Positions 12,845 to 16,105 of a stretch of 16,105 nt of DNA are shown one piece after another (position 1 is the first letter of the stretch; each line of letters starts with the position of its first letter). The notes under the pieces were generated by a model. It saw only the letters and a list, made by a program, of their open reading frames with translations. It was not told the origin of the DNA and ran no database searches. The stretch covers positions 1 through 16,105 of the forward strand of contig DFOA01000051.1 in the NCBI GenBank assembly GCA_002381185.1, given 5' to 3'. The DNA comes from Firmicutes bacterium UBA3553. GTDB taxonomy: Bacteria > Bacillota > Clostridia > Tissierellales > Sedimentibacteraceae. Both the position numbers and the translations under genes were made by a program.

Positions 12845-15334
12845 ATGAAAAAAGTATTATCACTTGTCTTGGTAATCGCAATGGTATTATCAAGCATGAG
12901 CTTTGCTTTCGCAGCAAAATTCGAAGACGTAGCTGATAATGATTACGAAAAAGCAATTAACACATTAGCTGCTTTAAAAGTAATTGACGGCTACGATGAT
13001 GGAACTTTCAAACCAGAAAAAACTATAACAAGAGCTGAAATGGCTAAATTAATGGTTCAATTACTTGGATACGGAGATTTAGTTGCAGGTTCAAAAAGCA
13101 ACTTTACTGATACTCAAGGACATTGGGCAGATCCATATATAGCTCTTGCAGCTGGCAAAGGCTTAGTATTAGGAACTGGAGACGGTAAATTTACTCCAGA
13201 CAGAACAGTATCTTATGATGAAGTTCTAACTATGTTAGTTAGAGGACTTGGTTATACAGATGATTGTAACGAAATCAAAGGAACTTGGCCTTCAAACTTC
13301 AAAGTAAAAGCTGCTGAATTAGGAATCACTAAAAATGTAAAAGTAAATTCTACAGGAGCTGACAGAGGCGGAGTTGCTCAGGCAATGTTCAACGCATTAG
13401 AAGCAAAAATAGTTACTGTTGACAATGACAAAAATGTTAAAGATGTAGTTGACAGCAAAAATAAGACTAAAGAATTGCTTAGCAGAATAGCTGAATTAGA
13501 TGAAAGCTATAATGTAACTGCTGACAAAATTGATCCTAACAACAAGAATTATGCAGGTTCTTATGTAGATTTGGCTTCATACATGTACCAAAATCTTGAA
13601 GTATACCTGAATGATGATGATGAAGTAGTATACATTAAAGATACTAACTCATTGGTTATAGAAGGATCTATAGATGAAGTAACTGCATCAAAAGATGGAA
13701 AAACTGTAACTGTTGCAATTGAAACAGCTGATGGTTCAATTAAGAAAGTTGACTTCTCTTCAAAAGATGCAAAAGGCGTTGATGAAAAAATAAGCGCTAG
13801 TATATTTGAAAATAGAGCAGCAAAAAATGCAAGCACAACTTACAAATATTTAGAAGACGAAACTGAAACTATAAAATTAGTTGCAAATGAAGGCGAAAAA
13901 TCAAACGGTAAGATTGAAGAATCTGAAGTTGATGGCTTTGTTCTTGAAACTCAAACAAGTGTTGTAAGAGTTGAAGATGTATATGAAAAAGGCGATGTTA
14001 CATTAGAGGGATTAACACTTCCTACAAACAGCAAGGATGAAGTAGATTTTACAAAAGTTATTGTAAAAGGTGCAGCAGACTCTCTTGAAGATATTAAAGC
14101 TGATGATATAGTTGTTGAATATCTTGCAGAAGATGATGAATTCACTACATTAGTAGTTTCTAGAGAAACTGTAGAAGGCGAAGTTACAAGACAAGGTGGA
14201 ACAGACGTATACGTAGATGGTACGAAGTATAAATTAAGCGAAACTGCAGGTGCAGCATCAGCTCCTGAAATTGGCGACAGCGGAATTTTCTACTTGGATC
14301 ACAATGGAAAAATTGCTGACTACGACACTGAAGTATCAGACGGCGCAACTGATTACGCTGTTGTAATGGGCGTAGAAGCTGGAACAGTTAAAGATTCATT
14401 TGGAAAAGTATCAATAGACGATTATCCACAGATTAAGATTACTAATCAGTCAGGTGATGAAATTGTATATGATATGTATGTAAAAGTGGACTCTAACAAC
14501 AAAATAAGCAATTCAGCTAAACTTGGAACAGAAAGTTTATTCAGTGGTACTTTAGTTAAAGGCAATGAAATAACTTCTGCTAAGTTTGAAGGTCTTGATG
14601 ATTTAGTTAATACTCATCCACAGATTATTAAGTATAAACTGAACAGTGATAAAAAAGTTACGAAAATTGAATTGGTAGACGCAAAGGAACTTACTAGCGT
14701 TGATACTACTAAATCATCTTTCAAATTATTATCAGATGCATTAGTTTATGACTATCAGAAACTTGAATCAGTTGATCAAAGTAAGCTTAGCTCAAAAATT
14801 GCAACTGGATATGCTGTATACAATAAAAAAGGTGAAATAGAAGTCCTGTTAGTAAGAACTTCTGACGTAGATGATTCTGTATACACATTTGCTTATGTTA
14901 CCTCAGTTAATAATGCTAAAAACAATGGAGACAATGTTCAAGCAGTGAAAGCATATGTAGACGGTAAATATTCAACTGAAATCTTTACAGATTCAGATGA
15001 TGTATTCCCAACTTCTGGTGGTACTAAGAAGGTATATGCTCTTGATATGGACGGTACGGTTATAACAGAAGCAACTGCTGCAACTCCTAGTGGAATAACA
15101 CTTGGAAGAAAGACTTTAACTATTTACAGCGGAACAGTTCAAGATAAAGGATCAGATACTATAAAGATAAATGGTTCATGGGAAACATTGTCAGATGACG
15201 CAACTGTTATCGGTATAGATTCTAACGGAGATGTAAATGCTGTTAGAAAATTAAACACTATAAGAAATGACAAAACTAATGTAGATGTTTACATGTATAA
15301 CGGATACGTTGTATACGTAGTAATCTATGAATAA
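12845..15334 (+). CDS. S-layer protein with N-terminal SLH domains
   Basis: A secreted surface-layer protein of 829 aa. A Sec signal peptide covers residues 1-23 or 1-24 (KK, a hydrophobic core, cleavage around AFA-A-K). Three SLH domains follow: about 26-80 (FEDVADNDYEKAINTL, GYDDGTFKPEKTITRAEMA), 87-145 (FTDTQGHWADPYI, GTGDGKFTPDRTVSYDEV) and a more divergent 146-195 (TWPSNFKVKAAELGI, DRGGVAQAMFNAL). SLH domains bind pyruvylated secondary cell-wall polymer and anchor the lattice. The remaining 630 residues are acidic, rich in Asp, Lys, Val, Ser and Thr, with beta-like alternation and no enzyme motif, as expected for the array-forming part. GGAGG at 12831-12835 lies 9 bases before the ATG. 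The gene has a preference for A/T-ending codons, such as gca, gaa, aaa and gtt. It is monocistronic, with tandem promoters and a terminator directly after the stop. Confidence 0.93.
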   Translation: MKKVLSLVLVIAMVLSSMSFAFAAKFEDVADNDYEKAINTLAALKVIDGYDDGTFKPEKTITRAEMAKLMVQLLGYGDLVAGSKSNFTDTQGHWADPYIALAAGKGLVLGTGDGKFTPDRTVSYDEVLTMLVRGLGYTDDCNEIKGTWPSNFKVKAAELGITKNVKVNSTGADRGGVAQAMFNALEAKIVTVDNDKNVKDVVDSKNKTKELLSRIAELDESYNVTADKIDPNNKNYAGSYVDLASYMYQNLEVYLNDDDEVVYIKDTNSLVIEGSIDEVTASKDGKTVTVAIETADGSIKKVDFSSKDAKGVDEKISASIFENRAAKNASTTYKYLEDETETIKLVANEGEKSNGKIEESEVDGFVLETQTSVVRVEDVYEKGDVTLEGLTLPTNSKDEVDFTKVIVKGAADSLEDIKADDIVVEYLAEDDEFTTLVVSRETVEGEVTRQGGTDVYVDGTKYKLSETAGAASAPEIGDSGIFYLDHNGKIADYDTEVSDGATDYAVVMGVEAGTVKDSFGKVSIDDYPQIKITNQSGDEIVYDMYVKVDSNNKISNSAKLGTESLFSGTLVKGNEITSAKFEGLDDLVNTHPQIIKYKLNSDKKVTKIELVDAKELTSVDTTKSSFKLLSDALVYDYQKLESVDQSKLSSKIATGYAVYNKKGEIEVLLVRTSDVDDSVYTFAYVTSVNNAKNNGDNVQAVKAYVDGKYSTEIFTDSDDVFPTSGGTKKVYALDMDGTVITEATAATPSGITLGRKTLTIYSGTVQDKGSDTIKINGSWETLSDDATVIGIDSNGDVNAVRKLNTIRNDKTNVDVYMYNGYVVYVVIYE

Positions 15335-15344
15335 TATCAAAAAT

Positions 15345-15370
15345 AAAAAAACACCTTCGGGTGTTTTTTT
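15345..15370 (+). terminator. Terminator of the S-layer gene
   Basis: AAAAAAACACC (15345-15355) and GGTGTTTTTTT (15360-15370) form a perfect 11-bp stem closed by a TTCG tetraloop in the stable C-TTCG-G context, ending in seven T. It starts 10 bases after the stop codon. Confidence 0.93.
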
Positions 15371-15612
15371 ATTTTCTCAAAGCCACAGGGACAATTTCTT
15401 GAGCTCCATCTCTTGGGGAGAAGACACTAGAGAAGGCACTGGGGACGTTTCAAGGGTCTCTTTTATTGACCTGACAATTGGAATGTATGGGTCTAAAATA
15501 TTTAATAAAAGTTATAAATAGAAATAAGCAACGAAAAGTAGGTACTGAATAAAAGACCGTAGTGAAGCATCACCAGAAAAATGTTAAAATGAGAAAACGG
15601 AGGTGATGTTAC
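15371..15612. other. Gene-free stretch with repeat and IS-margin remnants
   Basis: No credible gene is seen. The part 15380-15470 contains short phrases such as CACAGGGACAA, CTTGGGGAG and CACTGGGGACG that echo the GGGGAC repeats near the M14 gene, but without a clean hairpin. From about 15550 the sequence changes. AAAGACCGT is followed by the small hairpin GTGAAGCATCAC (15562-15573) and then GGAGGTGAT (15599-15607), the ribosome site of the transposase pseudogene. This last part is probably the left end of an IS66-type element, though the terminal inverted repeat cannot be fixed without its right-hand partner. Confidence 0.4.
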
Positions 15613-15936
15613 ATGAGAAAAAAATATAGCACGCAAGAAAAGCAAGAAATTATCAGAAGGTATAAGGAGTCCGGCAAGACAGCTTCATAATTTGGTAGAG
15701 ATAATGAAATTGCAGCAATTAACATCCAACGATGGGTTAAGATTGAAGATAATAAGCTCAATAATACAGCAAAAGAATCAGATGCAAATTTCTTAGAAAT
15801 TAAGAAAGATAATTTTGTAGTGAATTAAAAAGAGCAGACATTTACACCTTCAATAGTTTTAGCCTGTAATGGTTGTGCTCTTCAAATTGCAGATGGCTTT
15901 AACCAAGCGACATTAAATGTTAGTTCTCAAAATTAA
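15613..15936 (+). pseudogene. Decayed IS66-type orfA (TnpA-like accessory protein)
   Basis: The frame begins MRKKYSTQEKQEIIRRYKES and reads as a transposase-type helix-turn-helix (about residues 5-45, with QRWVK). A C-terminal part contains LACNGCALQIADGFNQATL, the pattern of IS66 first-ORF proteins. Two in-frame TAA stops break it, at 15688-15690 (codon 26, in the segment KTAS-stop-FGRD, where a Gln would be expected) and 15826-15828 (codon 72). The frame then continues to a final TAA at 15934-15936, so no frameshift is needed. The first stop is explained by CAA to TAA, a single C to T change. After ATL the usual C-terminal helix is replaced by NVSSQN. The ribosome site GGAGGTGAT is still perfect. 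No tnpB or tnpC follows, so this is a solo remnant. Confidence 0.72.
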
Positions 15937-16051
15937 ATCATACAAATGTAGCAAAAATTATCAAATAAAATAATGTGATAAGAAATATAATGCGACTTTA
16001 ATGTAATAAAAGTTATCAAATTACAATAGTATAAAAGCTGATATAATTGGA

Positions 16052-16086
16052 GGTATTTGCATAGAGGTGATTTAAATGCAAATACC
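16052..16086 (+). promoter_or_regulatory. Perfect inverted repeat over the start of the last gene
   Basis: GGTATTTGCA (16052-16061) and TGCAAATACC (16077-16086) are exact reverse complements. The 15-base loop holds the ribosome site AGAGGTGAT (16063-16071) and the A of the ATG, while the right arm holds the TG of the start codon and the next codons. In RNA this would fold over the start codon. Confidence 0.6.
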
Positions 16087-16105
16087 AATTGTGCGCCCAG
16101 CAAAG
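16076..16105 (+). CDS. 5' end of an unidentified gene, cut by the window edge
   Basis: Ten codons are visible, reading MQIPIVRPAK, behind a good ribosome site AGAGGTGAT 4 bases before the ATG. A TATAAT at 16042-16047 with TTACAA at 16021-16026 could be a promoter, though the 15-base spacer is short. Ten residues are too few to name a family. The position beside a decayed IS66 remnant makes a mobile-element or recombinase gene possible, but that is a guess. Confidence 0.4.
   Translation, partial: MQIPIVRPAK

Noticed and set aside
15327..15521. Open frame of 64 codons starting at the end of the S-layer gene
   Set aside because: It begins inside the S-layer coding end, reads straight through the UUCG-loop terminator, lacks a ribosome site, and shows no domain pattern.

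Overview
The window looks like a chromosomal segment of a low-GC, Gram-positive anaerobe of the Clostridia/Tissierellia type. This rests on the strongly AT-rich sequence, AGGAGG-type ribosome binding sites, sigma-A-like promoters, a lipoprotein signal, and a large S-layer protein with SLH domains. Genus cannot be fixed from sequence alone.

Layout. (1) 57-6538, plus strand: a DesK/NarL-type sensor kinase and its LuxR-type response regulator, a hairpin terminator, then a lipoprotein, an ABC ATPase and two ABC-2 permeases. The order kinase, regulator, ATPase, permease, permease is that of the Bacillus subtilis linearmycin-resistance locus lnrJK-lnrLMN, with a lipoprotein gene added. The likely job is sensing and countering a membrane-active compound. 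(2) 6623-9094, plus strand: a large Lon-family AAA+ protease with its own promoter and a strong terminator. (3) 9315-10562, minus strand: cinA, with its own promoter and terminator. (4) 10721-11809, minus strand: an M14 zinc carboxypeptidase whose reading frame carries an in-frame tandem pair of a dispersed intergenic-type repeat. GGGGACAG-type hairpin repeats bracket the gene. (5) 12061-12615, plus strand: a six-helix membrane protein of DUF308/HdeD type, behind an excellent extended -10 promoter. (6) 12845-15334, plus strand: the SLH-domain S-layer protein, with tandem promoters, a stem-loop at the predicted mRNA 5' end, and a UUCG-loop terminator. (7) 15371-16105: a decayed mobile-element margin with a double-stop IS66 orfA-like pseudogene. 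It ends in the first ten codons of an unidentified gene whose start lies in a perfect 10-bp inverted repeat.

No completely new multi-gene system could be demonstrated. The most unusual points are the repeat invasion in and around the M14 peptidase, the lipoprotein-containing Lnr-like cassette, the structured S-layer leader, and the hairpin over the start codon at the right edge. All promoter and terminator calls come from reading motifs and pairing by eye, without energy calculations or database searches.
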